A stretch of DNA of 64,000 bases from CBDCWQ01 sp965223435 (GTDB lineage: Bacteria > Myxococcota > Kuafuiibacteriia > Kuafuiibacteriales > Kuafuiibacteriaceae), in NCBI GenBank assembly GCA_965223435.1, contig CBDCWQ010000014.1, positions 122,334-186,333 of the forward strand, read 5' to 3'. The position numbers were made by a program, and so were the translations under genes. The notes beneath the pieces were generated by a model. That model was not told the DNA's origin. It saw nothing but the letters and a program-made list of their open reading frames with translations, and made no database searches. Shown piece after piece: positions 20,601 to 28,524 of the stretch (the first letter of the stretch is position 1; every line of letters begins with the position of its first letter).

Positions 20601-21134
20601 CGCTCTCGGCGGTCCAGGGGGCCCTTCAGAGACCTCCGCCTCCCAAAAGCGCGCAAAATAGCCCTCGCCGGGCAAAGGCGCCAGCGGGAGGTGTACCTGG
20701 ACGTAGTCTTGGGCTACGCGGTCCCATCTGAGGAGACGCTCCACTTCGGGATCTGAATCAACACCCAACGCGTCCGCGCTTATGAGCTGCCAGCCAGACG
20801 CGGCGCCACGAGAACGATGCCGCACTGCCCACGCGCCGTCCAAGATAAGAAGGCGGCGGGACTCGGAGTAAGCCCAGTAGCCTTGCCCAAACCCCGCGTC
20901 GACAGGCCAAAGCCGAAGATCCTCGCGTAAAGCCGCCCGCTCGAGTTCCGGAACGAGAGCGCCAGGAACAGCCAAAAGATTCCACCCAGGGTCCAGCACC
21001 ACCCGAACAGATCTTTGATCCTTCGGATGTTCGGCAATAAGCCCGTCACCCCAGGCCTCACCCACAGTGCCCGCCGCAAACACCAGCACCGCCAAAAGAT
21101 GTCGGACAGTGCCGGCCCAGCACGGAATGGACAT
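11634..21134 (-). CDS. Giant (3166-residue) secreted multidomain protein with tandem gluzincin-like C-terminal units
   Basis: The start at 21134 is preferred: GGGGGG lies just upstream and the N-terminus (MSIPCWAGTVRHLLAVLVFAAG...) is a signal peptide. An in-frame ATG at 21224 would add 30 residues. Visible parts, by product residue: fibronectin III-like about 200-295; a beta-rich region with Asp-box motifs (S-x-DGG-x-T/S-F/W) at about 415 and 731; an alpha-helical toroid-like region at about 1020-1550; a barrel-like region near 1980-2200; coiled coil at about 2235-2320. Two units about 495 residues apart follow. Unit 1 has a CX4CX9CX5C cluster (about 2319), WTLN, the zinc motif HEYAH at 2532-2536, and NEGLADA with the third ligand Glu 16 residues after the second His. 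Unit 2 has the same Cys spacing (about 2815) and WTIN, but FEHGF replaces HEYAH. Probably an extracellular processing enzyme or surface protein; the substrate is unknown. Confidence 0.8.
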   Translation of the reverse strand: MSIPCWAGTVRHLLAVLVFAAGTVGEAWGDGLIAEHPKDQRSVRVVLDPGWNLLAVPGALVPELERAALREDLRLWPVDAGFGQGYWAYSESRRLLILDGAWAVRHRSRGAASGWQLISADALGVDSDPEVERLLRWDRVAQDYVQVHLPLAPLPGEGYFARFWEAEVSEGPPGPPRASLEASNPLGRPVPRPMRPRAPTQLSATAQARFVRLWWQAPRWFEDGSAIPSGMRVSYRLFRDGWPIATLNQAAYDDKAPRLGKAYRYDVTAMVQNPHGDDTLESVPSTAVELSVPASRLAPVPDAFEFPSEASDGRISALSPRTALSKDGTDVVAHLVYAERDPSGGSVLQYRQSRQAGKQGSFSKTASVASLPPGSAFTSWNLTARKRRVLVAWIQRQSDGQKNEDTLYARQSVDGGKTFGAATKVRQGTAAKGSLSLAYDRYDDLHAVWREASKVYYLKNLEGTPANVFDQRKRSPKGETVKYLAQYEPDLQGRCPCDGCWCPESYVLSDEPNRDGGGTPAGPYGVRTEEAVVLEPSLHVDQEKLTIVGRQVRLWDGKPVPHDAWEIMADDPLYSDLIVPGDPPIRRVVGWRAVWKHAYEAGDEALWPGLGIQFQYRYRGTWHQQAQITIAQRPLVAGAWSSPGSHGTEIADEPPGAGFRVGAWKDDVEQPFRISVVHKDEEGQTEGVLGHPRVHTAPGGEMVVVFEKGLFEGSVSTGNNPIHVSFSRDGGLSWSPSVVVAEGRKPQVAVAAPHETVVAYFAADQDGGRIEAVQRIGTTVFSSMAGINPVPLEAHEGTEAAAQEPSLSTLDELVFVAWVKKGVGVPAGDRIAVSRSARVVDVAKINVELPERVTENQSVRVTVSAENKFHMRVDYGGAVRVVKRSSSRPLSGSTKGPSVPNLWFEAPDGAPSSLELTLQGGAASFVTSFASTPTEEGLMNDLVLGAFRVDLAATGDFASDHRYFESRAEFFPADIRGNYDRAVNQRDALLKSMVGSTPQDLYYQVEYGVDPSTSLGAEDAKHLAGFERVWAYTQGITLAQLARQDQAPYRKKAEGLARYLCQHAVRDETTNQILGWPFSWNTLGDNWKDARLVTGANAWAIQGLGVFLASKAYRLMPAGAAKDALKRCYRDALDGLRAHQQVLEVEGRQVVLMTAGWTTEGLVFADAPHKLRTAKGEPLARDPNEVWAYYSILDAIGYDAFAETHVRSCVGDRVRRGDSCRTSEPGLWEERPIVQEAEWAALRRRVAAKNVVTEHNLDVLSVLNHALMHGAALGLASEELLSLGAWRDQLRDGIFYALYDGTGWRAELREAHAELDGLLAFEGRPRTEAQTAFLRERKHVIQKALDGGRLGRVVTGGVLVADQEKGYRLAPSPHAAIDNCSWLSLSVDHQALTSLRSEGTAPYIDRLAACLVYTTIQFVKDLPFEVSRCEAPSAHCPPAKTYRGTHYFQNAFRDPYIEPSELQESSYHLEATMGLILGLLRFAQAHPAHPSAARFLEDARSLWSGAQAFVQDHNFPYSSQRIHNLSTRLSSSTAVVWFIDVHDAWYPSPSEIGLAWSTSPAGNSVWGLPDLITADSDATPGADVAGLAGVDKKDAHGLHEGLMVAGLIDPTGALEASWDQPVTDGLLLKMACYEPRQDHADENRILFEVPLPDFDGFQWLPSVPILSQNPTNLVSSGPVRAVVPPPFSYPCQLGTETEEGWVALSNRFWWHDKDFDRVRAKGVHEAQWVDGALRLAVEFGERPPGDLYAYFWRQDGRSFRDERDVPEELLGEELRPWPDVLGYEVFSEGQTRFVLDDLGGGPLKEGIYEVVLYRKSPRGDLHLYSKQAVWLKTPCGGELQRPCLTREAPMEAEGSGLARQGSFLHPQDGDDLLVVDEQGRTLGHTFERVLAPSLDTCPALQALSDLNPLRLSWVPDGTIWTDGQPLLCQIQKKGKEGWMVNGHPEEIGYALYAVSRTDSPLPAKFALVPYGSNSSHDEGMFGDGKAVLLGRLHQDQNGSPFPTPEDIRGLVDSFETSSVTLSHIYPRAGGYRAGGNPSTDDLYVVTYGLPGTRYFQPDLWKQVYPDAIWNVEDWCESIGQAIQVKGVSETHLDGALLDAHCGWGLEAELQALVDAFEAEYRSVGRPLPTLLVRPLEDTTDELYTLFLYPYEENTAWDLYRSTNNGYLLDAVASRGSGRDRGLLLESLGGAAPVTVGAFVRAGLQFANEEAIHGLSKAQVFHPRSAFAELMQEDRRKLRARKKALETATGYGSESSSMAAVADRMERLDKLLLKVSVSRLEARMLIQELDVLLSQLEDAQGAQEAGFEPVEFDMLEDMSWCTDAHCEERQDGFLLCSTKSGCRAPHTFGLQWTLNGRGFQSLHVGVFDFWQRSEVLESLDNRLVSIQNLQGFVAHGGSVQFRSDERWLYLGRTSGSLTLGPGLRVLKYQSQSLKSEQGTTHVVRLPGVGVVPAKHHRVHAAFDALATAMEGVGVTVEPYRLWMLPEEILRGFYPSGLSHYSRADRGIVLNGDRISHVLGEERYLDEMRGLFVHEYAHYLFHHRFKAKLSCLNEGLADAMALVYAPESGRHLNPHSGSRLNFSGGCQGLTGNHTKGECILWFLQAETAITEEVLRKLFNPATIPDFDSCELETEETGLGYFKYLSGALGRNTSQLLKAAQVPLPFPYDEAENMSLEEIRGASMPFRVYFGDRNMPRIEPDEVFHQYAVEGASEGVSQIYHVELAYLLQRLEVRSERGLVAVQSDFVDGDVRSVEVTVGAERMASLGPGVHTDRVSFRDPWTGVSIYRDVEIAIGESEELRGHVNLIPFTLPPPFVRCESDDCDRPSARIRACAGDEACPRQTERVLKWTINARPFRPFVPVASRKDADVPWLQETWGPVEAGPRYSVVDAAKVTVDEAFISEWLYPLGPFNPHSMGSGSTTFAYQGIGLSSAWGDSYFVAPDGAFSMETYAEIHRELSRVSLALDSRLDVLPRAFSIWYLPRAWAAALQPKGTADFPDHEVNGRRIVVGYQNPHAEPSTFVSLFEHGFVELLLSLENVAQPGTCLSELIASMVVPLVPIPLAQPNCPALSEPKAKGRCLLSHLSISMDPKSFFHSDVDYSFDSCAFDDPVTGVSYLLILSEAAQRNVAFDLQSAGVALPIAYDEAKALTNDEIRMLLSETKAAQTEAH

Positions 21135-21360
21135 CACCCCCCAGAGTCGCGAGGCCCGATCGCAGGAGAGGGCTGGTTTACCGAAAAAAATACGCCAAAC
21201 AATCCGCACGAATTTCCGAAGCATCTATGACCGAAACGGCTTCGTTGTCAATTCGATTGGCGTCCCCACACATACCATTCCAAGTCTTGTATTCTTCGTT
21301 GCTTGCGCTTTCGCGTGGGGATTCTTGACTTTCGACGCCTCTCGTAGCCCGGTTTGAGGC

Positions 21361-23193
21361 TTACTCTTGATATACGCGGGACAGTTCACCTTCGAATTCG
21401 GAGATCTTCTTCACAAGCCATTGAAGCTCTTCTTTGTCTTCGCTTTGCTGGATGCGCCGGTAAAGTTCGCCGTACCGGGTTTCGAAGGACATCGCTTCAT
21501 CGCCATCCAGCTTGTCACGAAGACCGGCCACCAATTTGTCCTGTCGGTCCAATTTTCTTCTGAGAAGGCTTTGGGAGAGTTCCGCTTTTTGGACGATGGC
21601 GATCAACCTACCGAGGGCCGCTGTGGCTTGTTTTTGGTCCTTAGCCTGAAGCGCTGTCTTTCGCCTTTCAACCCAGGGTGCGGCATCGGGCAACTCGACC
21701 AGATCGAGTGTGGTCAGTCCCCGCGACTCGAGCTCATACTCAAGAAGCGATTCGGTATAAATGGGTCGCGCACTTTCGGCCTTGGACTCGGGCGCTGACG
21801 TTCCATTCGTATGGGTGAACGCGATGACGGCCCAGACCGCAAGCCCCGCGAGCGCGCCCCCAACGGAGGCAAGAACCCACCGACTCAGCGATGAGGGACG
21901 GCGAAACTCACGCGAGGCTTCATGGGTCTCGGATGCCGACCGGAGATCCCCCGAGCGAAAGCCACCCGAACGCGAGGCTTCTGACCAAGACCCAAGCCCC
22001 TCTTCGGCCCGCTCGTCCTCCGAAAGCGATAGATGCCCACCGGAGAGTTCGGTGAATGCGCGCGCCTCAGCGGAGGCGCCACCGGACTCTTGCCCGTGCG
22101 GGCCGGGTGCCGAAGCCCCCGACTCGGAGCCGACGGCACGCGTTTTTACACCCGGTTCCGAGCCGTCCGCGCGTCGAGCTTGGGACGAAAACTCAGGCAC
22201 CGCGGGTGCGCTTAGGGGCGACGGCGCACGCGACGCGTGCCGAACACCGCCCGAGGAGGCGCGCGCGCCGGCCAGCGAAACTTCAAGCCCCTGTGCGTGC
22301 TCGACGACCTCGCTGGCGCTTGCGGGCCGCTCACGAGGCTCTTTGGCCAAAAGAGACTGCGCCAAGACCTCGAGCCCCCCGGCCGGCTCCAGAGGCGGAA
22401 CGGGCTTTTCGGCGTGGAGCATCATCAGGCCCCCGGCGCTGTCGGAGACGAAGGGGCGTTTGCCCGACAGCATCTCAAACAAAATCACCCCAAGCGAGTA
22501 CAGGTCCGCGGACGGGCCAACCTCAGAAGACTTGGCTTGCTCAGGCGCCATGTAGGCCGGCGTCCCGATGACCAGACCCATTTCTGTCAGTCGCGTGGCC
22601 TGTTGGTCCTCTTGGGTGAGCCGTACGATGCCAAAGTCCACCAGCTTGGCGAAGTCTTTCCCCTCTTCCTCAAGCACCACCACATTCGCCGGTTTCACGT
22701 CGCGGTGCACCAGACCCGAACGGTGGGCCGCCGCAAGCCCGGTCGCAATATGCGCGGTGATGCGCGCCGCACGGGCGGGCGGCAGGGGCCCCGCTTCGGC
22801 CATAATCCGGTGGAGCGACTTCCCTTCCACGTATTCCATGCCCAAGTAGGTGAGCCCCTGAGGCGTGGTATCGAAGTCAAAAATTTGGACAACATGCGGG
22901 CTCCGAATGCGGCTGGCGGCCTTGGCCTCCCGCTTGAAGCGGCCCACCAGACGCTCGTCGGCGCCGAGGTCCCCAAACAAAACCTTCACCGCCACCGCGC
23001 ACTCCAGCTCGGTGTGGACCGCACGATAGACCGACCCTGAAGCCCCTTGCCCCAGCTTGGCCACCACCCGATAGCGACCGATGGCCTCTCCGATCAGCGG
23101 ATCTTCGGACTGCTCCACGAGGCGTGCGCCATCGATTCCACAAAACTGGTACTTCCCAGCGTAGGAAGAACGGCAGCGAGGACACACCCGCAT
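21361..23193 (-). CDS. Zinc-ribbon Ser/Thr protein kinase, single-pass membrane, C-terminal coiled coil
   Basis: Product of 610 residues starting at ATG 23193, four bases after the dtd stop. It opens with a zinc ribbon (CPRC...CGIDG, residues 4-26). A Hanks-type kinase follows at about 40-300: glycine loop LGQGASGSVY, VAVKVLF Lys, catalytic HRDVKPANVVV, DFGIVRL and APEQA, all intact. A low-complexity Ser/Glu-rich juxtamembrane stretch leads to one TM helix at about 439-461 (WVLASVGGALAGLAVWAVIAF). The last 150 residues are charged and helical, probably a periplasmic coiled coil. This kinase-TM-sensor layout is common in Myxococcota. It is probably co-transcribed with dtd; the giant secreted protein follows 226 bp downstream. 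Confidence 0.9.
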   Translation of the reverse strand: MRVCPRCRSSYAGKYQFCGIDGARLVEQSEDPLIGEAIGRYRVVAKLGQGASGSVYRAVHTELECAVAVKVLFGDLGADERLVGRFKREAKAASRIRSPHVVQIFDFDTTPQGLTYLGMEYVEGKSLHRIMAEAGPLPPARAARITAHIATGLAAAHRSGLVHRDVKPANVVVLEEEGKDFAKLVDFGIVRLTQEDQQATRLTEMGLVIGTPAYMAPEQAKSSEVGPSADLYSLGVILFEMLSGKRPFVSDSAGGLMMLHAEKPVPPLEPAGGLEVLAQSLLAKEPRERPASASEVVEHAQGLEVSLAGARASSGGVRHASRAPSPLSAPAVPEFSSQARRADGSEPGVKTRAVGSESGASAPGPHGQESGGASAEARAFTELSGGHLSLSEDERAEEGLGSWSEASRSGGFRSGDLRSASETHEASREFRRPSSLSRWVLASVGGALAGLAVWAVIAFTHTNGTSAPESKAESARPIYTESLLEYELESRGLTTLDLVELPDAAPWVERRKTALQAKDQKQATAALGRLIAIVQKAELSQSLLRRKLDRQDKLVAGLRDKLDGDEAMSFETRYGELYRRIQQSEDKEELQWLVKKISEFEGELSRVYQE

Positions 23194-23197
23194 CGCG

Positions 23198-23701
23198 TTA
23201 AGAACAACCTCCGGCGGACCCACCCGCCTGGGATGGACGAGCCACCTCGTCCCCCACCGCTTCACGCTCGAGCCAAAGGGTCACCGGACCGTCATTGGTC
23301 AATTCAACCGACATGTCCGCACCAAACCGACCCGAAGCCACGGGCCGCTCGAGGACCTCGCTCAACGCGGCGCAAAAGCGCCCGTAAAGCGGTGCCGCGA
23401 ATCCGGGCTCGGCGGCGCCCACAAAGCTCGGCCGATGGCCCTTTTGGGTATCTCCGTACAGTGTAAACTGACTGACCACCAGGACCTCCCCCCTTATGTC
23501 TCGAACCGACCGATTCATCTTTCCCGAATCATCGGCAAATATCCTCAGCATCGCACACTTTTTCGCATGCCAACGCAAGACTGCTTCGTTGTCGGAGCTC
23601 CGAATGCCAACAAAAAGCAAAAGCCCCGGGCCAATGGAGGCGATCGTGACCCCGTCCACCTGTACCCGAGCGCCCAGGACCCGCTGGACCAGAACCCGCA
23701 T
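23198..23701 (-). CDS. dtd: D-aminoacyl-tRNA deacylase
   Basis: Product of 167 residues. DTD hydrolyses D-amino acids, and glycine mischarged on tRNA-Ala, from tRNAs. The N-terminus MRVLVQRV starts the family as usual; the two active-site cross-subunit motifs are SQFTLYGD (about residues 77-84) and NDGPVT (about 136-141, the Gly-cisPro motif in its usual GP form). The end is about 20 residues longer than typical 145-150-residue DTDs, with a Gly/Ser-rich tail. It starts at ATG 23701 and is the first gene of a probable two-gene unit with the downstream kinase. Confidence 0.93.
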   Translation of the reverse strand: MRVLVQRVLGARVQVDGVTIASIGPGLLLFVGIRSSDNEAVLRWHAKKCAMLRIFADDSGKMNRSVRDIRGEVLVVSQFTLYGDTQKGHRPSFVGAAEPGFAAPLYGRFCAALSEVLERPVASGRFGADMSVELTNDGPVTLWLEREAVGDEVARPSQAGGSAGGCS

Positions 23702-23819
23702 GCGGCCAACAGCCTACCGTCTATGCAAGCGCCCGGCCAAACCATGGTTCGATCCGTCCCTCGCGTTGTCCCTAGGCCGCGTCCCGAGCAGGCCGCGACG
23801 ATGCATAAATGCCTAGAAT

Positions 23820-23835
23820 TATAGAGCATTCTATA
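23820..23835. promoter_or_regulatory. Inverted repeat upstream of trpE
   Basis: TATAGA-GCAT-TCTATA is a perfect 6-bp inverted repeat with a 4-bp spacer, 55 bp before the chosen trpE start, in the dtd/trpE divergent region. It could be an operator or a -10-like AT block; it does not resemble the E. coli TrpR box. No Trp-rich leader peptide is visible. Confidence 0.35.
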
Positions 23836-23889
23836 TCTCTTTCACCGGTCACTGGGCACAAAAGACCAAGCCTGCTACCAAAGCGGGCC

Positions 23890-25388
23890 ATGCAACCCAT
23901 ACCCACCCGAGAGGAAGTGTGCGCCCACATCGGCAACGAAAGTCATCTCGTGGTTTCCGTAGAGCTTCTGGCCGATGCCGAAACCCCGATATCCCTTTAT
24001 CGAAAGCTGGCGGCCGAGCGTCCCTTCTCTTTTCTGCTCGAAAGCGCGGAGGGCGGAGAAACCGTTGGCCGCTATTCCTTCATCGGGTTCGACCCGACGA
24101 TACGCTTCCATTTTTCGGGCGGCCACGGCGTGATCGTCCGCAATGGCGTCGAGGAAGACTGTCAATTCGAGGACCCGTTGCGGGTCATCAAGGAGCTGCT
24201 CCAAGACTATCACGTCGCTTCCCAGCCAGGACTCCCTCCATTGCAGGGAGGCGCCGTGGGGTATCTCGCATACGAATGTGTGCGGTATTTCGAGGCGGTC
24301 CCCACACCCGGAAATGAAAACACACCCCTGTCGATTCCCGAGGGGTATTTCATGCTTTCCGAGCAAATGGTCGTGGTTGACCACCTCCGGCACCGGGTGG
24401 TCCTCGTCGACCACGTGCCGCTGGGCGGCGATCGGGCAAAGGCGTACGACGCCGCCCTCGCCCGCCTCCAAAAACTCTACGACCAGATGGCACGCAGCAC
24501 CGCGATCTCTCTGCCCCGTTGTCTGACCTCAAACGCCCCACAACCTGAAAACAACACTTCGAATATGACCCGCGCCCGCTACGAAGATGCCGTATCCCAG
24601 GCCAAAGAGGCCATTCGTGCGGGTGAGATTTTTCAGGTGGCACTCAGCCAACGGCTGAGCACCGCAACCGACTTGTCTTCGTTCGAGCTCTACCGCGTGC
24701 TGAGAGCGCTCAACCCATCTCCTTACATGTTCCACCTCAAGTTTGGCGACTGGGCGGTGGTCGGCGCTTCCCCCGAAGTTTTGGTCCGGCTCGAAGGCCG
24801 AGACGTTCTTTTGAGACCCATTGCCGGCACCCGAAAACGCGGATCCGATGCGGCCGAGGACCGCGCGCTGGAAAAGGATCTTTTGAGCGACGAAAAAGAG
24901 CTCGCGGAGCATATGATGCTCGTCGATCTCGGCCGAAACGACGTCGGACGTGTCTGCGAAATCGGAACCGTCCGGGTCGAAGATCCCTTGCACATCGAAC
25001 GATACTCACACGTGATGCATATCGTATCGGACATTCGTGGAACCCTTCAAAAAGACAAAGATGCGTTTGACCTCCTGCGCGCCTCATTCCCCGCAGGCAC
25101 CGTTTCGGGTGCGCCCAAAATTCGGGCGATGGAGATCATTGCTGCGCTTGAGCCCACACCCCGCGGCCTGTATTCGGGGGCGGTCGGCTACTTTGACTTT
25201 CAACACAACATGGACACGTGTATCGCCATCAGAACCATGGTCGTCAAAAACAACCAGGTAGATCTACAGGTCGGTGCCGGAATTGTGCATGATTCTGACC
25301 CGCCGAAGGAATTTCAAGAATGCCTCAACAAAGCGCGCGCAGGGCTTGTGGCAACATCCATGGCAAAAACAATGACCGGTGAAATCCC

Positions 25389-25392
<4 letters not shown>
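23890..25392 (+). CDS. trpE: Anthranilate synthase component I
   Basis: Product of about 500 residues, the chorismate-binding subunit that makes anthranilate with TrpG ammonia. The N-terminal region carries ELLADAETPISLY and the LLES motif linked to tryptophan feedback in TrpE. The C-terminal chorismate-binding domain has FQVALSQRLS, PSPYMFHL, IAGTRKRG, DLGRNDVGRV, SYSHVMHIVS-type and GAPKIRAME motifs. The start at 23890 (MQPIPTREE) is chosen because typical TrpE proteins begin this close to the LVVSVELL block; an in-frame ATG at 23809 would add 27 residues of unlikely sequence. It overlaps trpG by four bases (ATGA), and is the first gene of trpEGDCFBA. Confidence 0.95.
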
Positions 25393-25982
<590 letters not shown>

Positions 25983-26008
25983 AGTGCTAACATGGGCTTT
26001 CGAAACCC

Positions 26009-27031
26009 ATGTACAAGCATGCCATCGACCTGTTGCTACAAGGTCAATCTCTGCCGGAGGAAAGTGCGGCGGCGGTCATGACCCAAATGATGGAGGGGCA
26101 GCTCTCGGACGCCCAGACCGCTGCCTTTCTCACGTTGCTCGCCGTCAAAGGTGAAACCGTCGACGAGCTCACGGGGCTGGCGCGGGCCATGCGGAACCAT
26201 GCCGAACCCGTCGAACTCGAAGGCACCGTCGTCGACACCTGCGGCACCGGCGGCAGCGGCTTGGATACGCCCAATACCTCGACGATGGTCGCATTCATCC
26301 TCGCCGCGGCGGGCCTGCGGGTAGCCAAACACGGCAATCGGGCCAGCACCGGCCGATGTGGTTCCATGGACCTTCTGGAAGCACTCGAGGTTCCTATCGT
26401 GCTTGGCCCCAAACAAGTCGTGAAGCTTGTCGAATCGTGCAACATCGGCTTCATGTTTGCGCCGCGATACCACCCCGCGATGAAACACGTTGTCCCCGTT
26501 CGAAAAACGCTTGGTTTTCGAACGGTTTTCAATTTTTTGGGGCCTTTGGCCAACCCAGCGTCCGTCGGCCGACAAGTCTTGGGTGTGAGCGACGCGAAAA
26601 AGGCCCCTTTGATGGCTGAGGCACTCGGCCGGCTCGGCGTCGAACGCGCCCTTGTGGTTCACGGCGAGGATGGCCTCGATGAAATCACCCTCACCACGCG
26701 GACCCAAACCTATGAGGTCGCAAAGGGCCAAATCAAGGCTTCGGCCGTGCATCCCGAAGAGGTCGGCCTGAGTCTCAAAGAAGCCGCCGAAATTCAGGGC
26801 GGCGACCGCGAAAAGAACGTCCGGCTTTTTTTGGAAGTCCTCCGCGAAAAAAAAAGGGGCCCGGTTCGCGACCTCGCTCTGGTCAACGCAGCCGCGGGCC
26901 TTTACGTCGGGGGCGCTGCCGCCTCCATCAAGGAGGGCGTGGCCCTGGCCAACGACATCATCGAATCGGGCGCAGCCTACAAAAGCTTTGAAAACTACCG
27001 GCGAGAGGCCCAGGCGCTGGCGGTAGAGTGA
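26009..27031 (+). CDS. trpD: Anthranilate phosphoribosyltransferase
   Basis: Product of 340 residues transferring phosphoribosyl from PRPP to anthranilate. The CGTGGSG PRPP-binding loop at about residues 77-83, N-T-ST after it, and KHGNRASTGRCGSMDLLEAL match TrpD, although the Ser-rich part is less conserved than usual. RTVFNFLGPLANP is the family C-terminal signature. The start is ATG 26009. The stop overlaps the trpC start (TGATG), indicating coupled translation. Confidence 0.95.
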   Translation: MYKHAIDLLLQGQSLPEESAAAVMTQMMEGQLSDAQTAAFLTLLAVKGETVDELTGLARAMRNHAEPVELEGTVVDTCGTGGSGLDTPNTSTMVAFILAAAGLRVAKHGNRASTGRCGSMDLLEALEVPIVLGPKQVVKLVESCNIGFMFAPRYHPAMKHVVPVRKTLGFRTVFNFLGPLANPASVGRQVLGVSDAKKAPLMAEALGRLGVERALVVHGEDGLDEITLTTRTQTYEVAKGQIKASAVHPEEVGLSLKEAAEIQGGDREKNVRLFLEVLREKKRGPVRDLALVNAAAGLYVGGAAASIKEGVALANDIIESGAAYKSFENYRREAQALAVE

Positions 27032-27819
27032 TGGTGACCTTCAGCGCACTGTGCACCTTACCCGAGGACAGTACACTCGGCCGAATCGTCGAACAGAAGA
27101 TCCGTGATGTTCGGGCCCGCGCCGAAAAAGCGCCCAGTCGGCCCCCACCCAAAAAGAGCGACCGAAGCTTCCTCGAAGCGCTTCAAAACCCCGGTCTCTC
27201 TCTCATCGCCGAAATCAAACGCCGTTCACCATCGAAGGGTGCGCTTCGCGAGGACCTAGACGTGCATGCGGTCGCACAAATCTACGAGGAGCATGCGGCA
27301 GCCATCTCCGTGGTCGCAGACACACCTTTTTTTGGGGGCAACCTCGAACTTGTCAGCCAGGTGCGTGCCGCGGTCACCCGACCGGTTCTCTTAAAAGATT
27401 TTGTGATCTCGGAATTTCAAATCGACGAGGGGCGTCACCATGGAGCCGACGGGGTGCTGCTCATGGCGTCCGTGTTGGCGCCCGAAGCGCTCGAACCGCT
27501 CATTCAAGCCGCCCGGAACCATGGTATGGAGGCCCTGGTCGAAGTCCACGACCCCGAACAGATGGACGTCGTGCTCGAAACCTCGGCTAAAATCATCGGC
27601 GTCAACAACCGCAACCTCAACACCCTCGAGATCGACCTCGACAACTTCCACCGTCTTGCTCCACGGGTGGGGAAGGGGCGCGTGATCGTCACCGAAAGCG
27701 GCCTCACGCACAAGACCGAGATTGACCGGGTCCGATCTCAGGCCGACGCTGTTCTCATCGGGAGCCATTTGATGGCCGCCGCCGACATTCGTGACGCCAT
27801 TCGGGCCTTGGGATGGTGA
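27031..27819 (+). CDS. trpC: Indole-3-glycerol phosphate synthase
   Basis: Product of 262 residues, a TIM-barrel enzyme converting CdRP to indole-3-glycerol phosphate. The signature LIAEIKRRSPSKG contains the catalytic Lys. VLLKDFVISEFQI, DGVLLMASVL, ALVEVHDPEQ, GVNNRNLNTLEID and ESGLT follow in order. ATG 27031 overlaps the trpD stop; a GTG one codon earlier is possible. It is separate from trpF, unlike the enteric fusion, and overlaps trpF by seven bases. Confidence 0.95.
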   Translation: MVTFSALCTLPEDSTLGRIVEQKIRDVRARAEKAPSRPPPKKSDRSFLEALQNPGLSLIAEIKRRSPSKGALREDLDVHAVAQIYEEHAAAISVVADTPFFGGNLELVSQVRAAVTRPVLLKDFVISEFQIDEGRHHGADGVLLMASVLAPEALEPLIQAARNHGMEALVEVHDPEQMDVVLETSAKIIGVNNRNLNTLEIDLDNFHRLAPRVGKGRVIVTESGLTHKTEIDRVRSQADAVLIGSHLMAAADIRDAIRALGW

Positions 27820-28421
27820 AGATCAAAGTGTGTGGGGTGCGCTCGCGACAAGCGGCGGACGCCCTAGAGAAAGCCGGTGCCGATTTTGTTGGTCTCAATT
27901 TCGTACCTTGGAGCAAGCGTGTTTTGGACCTGGCCAAGGCACAAGCGGTTCTTTCGACCTTGAACCATGCGATTCCGGTCGGCGTATTTTGTGATCAAGA
28001 CCTCAAAGAAGTCGAAAACATCGCACAAGCCCTCGGCCTCCGCTGGATCCAACTTCATGGAAGTGAGCCGGTGCACTACGGACAAGTGCTCCAAGAACAT
28101 CACCGCCTCATCAAGGCATTCTCGGTGGACCACACGCTGACCCCCGAATCCCTCGAACAATGGGCCCCCTACGCGACATACTTTCTCTTAGATGGCCCGC
28201 GTGCTGGGAGCGGAACCACCTTTGATTGGAGCCAGCTGCAAGGCCTATCCCCTTCTCGCCCATACTTTCTCGCCGGAGGCCTGAACCCTGAAAACGTAAC
28301 CCTTGCGATTCAAAAAGGACGCCCTTTTGGCGTCGATACCGCATCAGGCGTCGAAGTCGACGGCGCCGAGAGTCCACAACGTATTCGGGACTTCATCCAA
28401 GCGGCCCGATCTTGCGACTGA
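27813..28421 (+). CDS. trpF: Phosphoribosylanthranilate isomerase
   Basis: Product of 202 residues, a TIM-barrel isomerase. KIKVCGVRS has the catalytic Cys near the N-terminus, followed by AGADFVGLNFVPWSKR. IQLHGSEP, LLDGPRAGSGTTFDW and LAGGLNPENV give the catalytic Asp and the phosphate loop, and DTASGVEVDG ends the barrel. It overlaps trpC, so translation is probably coupled. A gap of about 100 bp separates it from trpB, the largest gap in the operon. Confidence 0.95.
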   Translation: MVKIKVCGVRSRQAADALEKAGADFVGLNFVPWSKRVLDLAKAQAVLSTLNHAIPVGVFCDQDLKEVENIAQALGLRWIQLHGSEPVHYGQVLQEHHRLIKAFSVDHTLTPESLEQWAPYATYFLLDGPRAGSGTTFDWSQLQGLSPSRPYFLAGGLNPENVTLAIQKGRPFGVDTASGVEVDGAESPQRIRDFIQAARSCD

Positions 28422-28524
28422 CCGTGGCCTCCGGGCGGCCCAAGGGAGCGCCACCCACGGCCGCCAGCGATGATATGGGTATTGCGGGCGGAGCCAGCTT
28501 GGATGTAAGAGTCTGAGGGTCACC

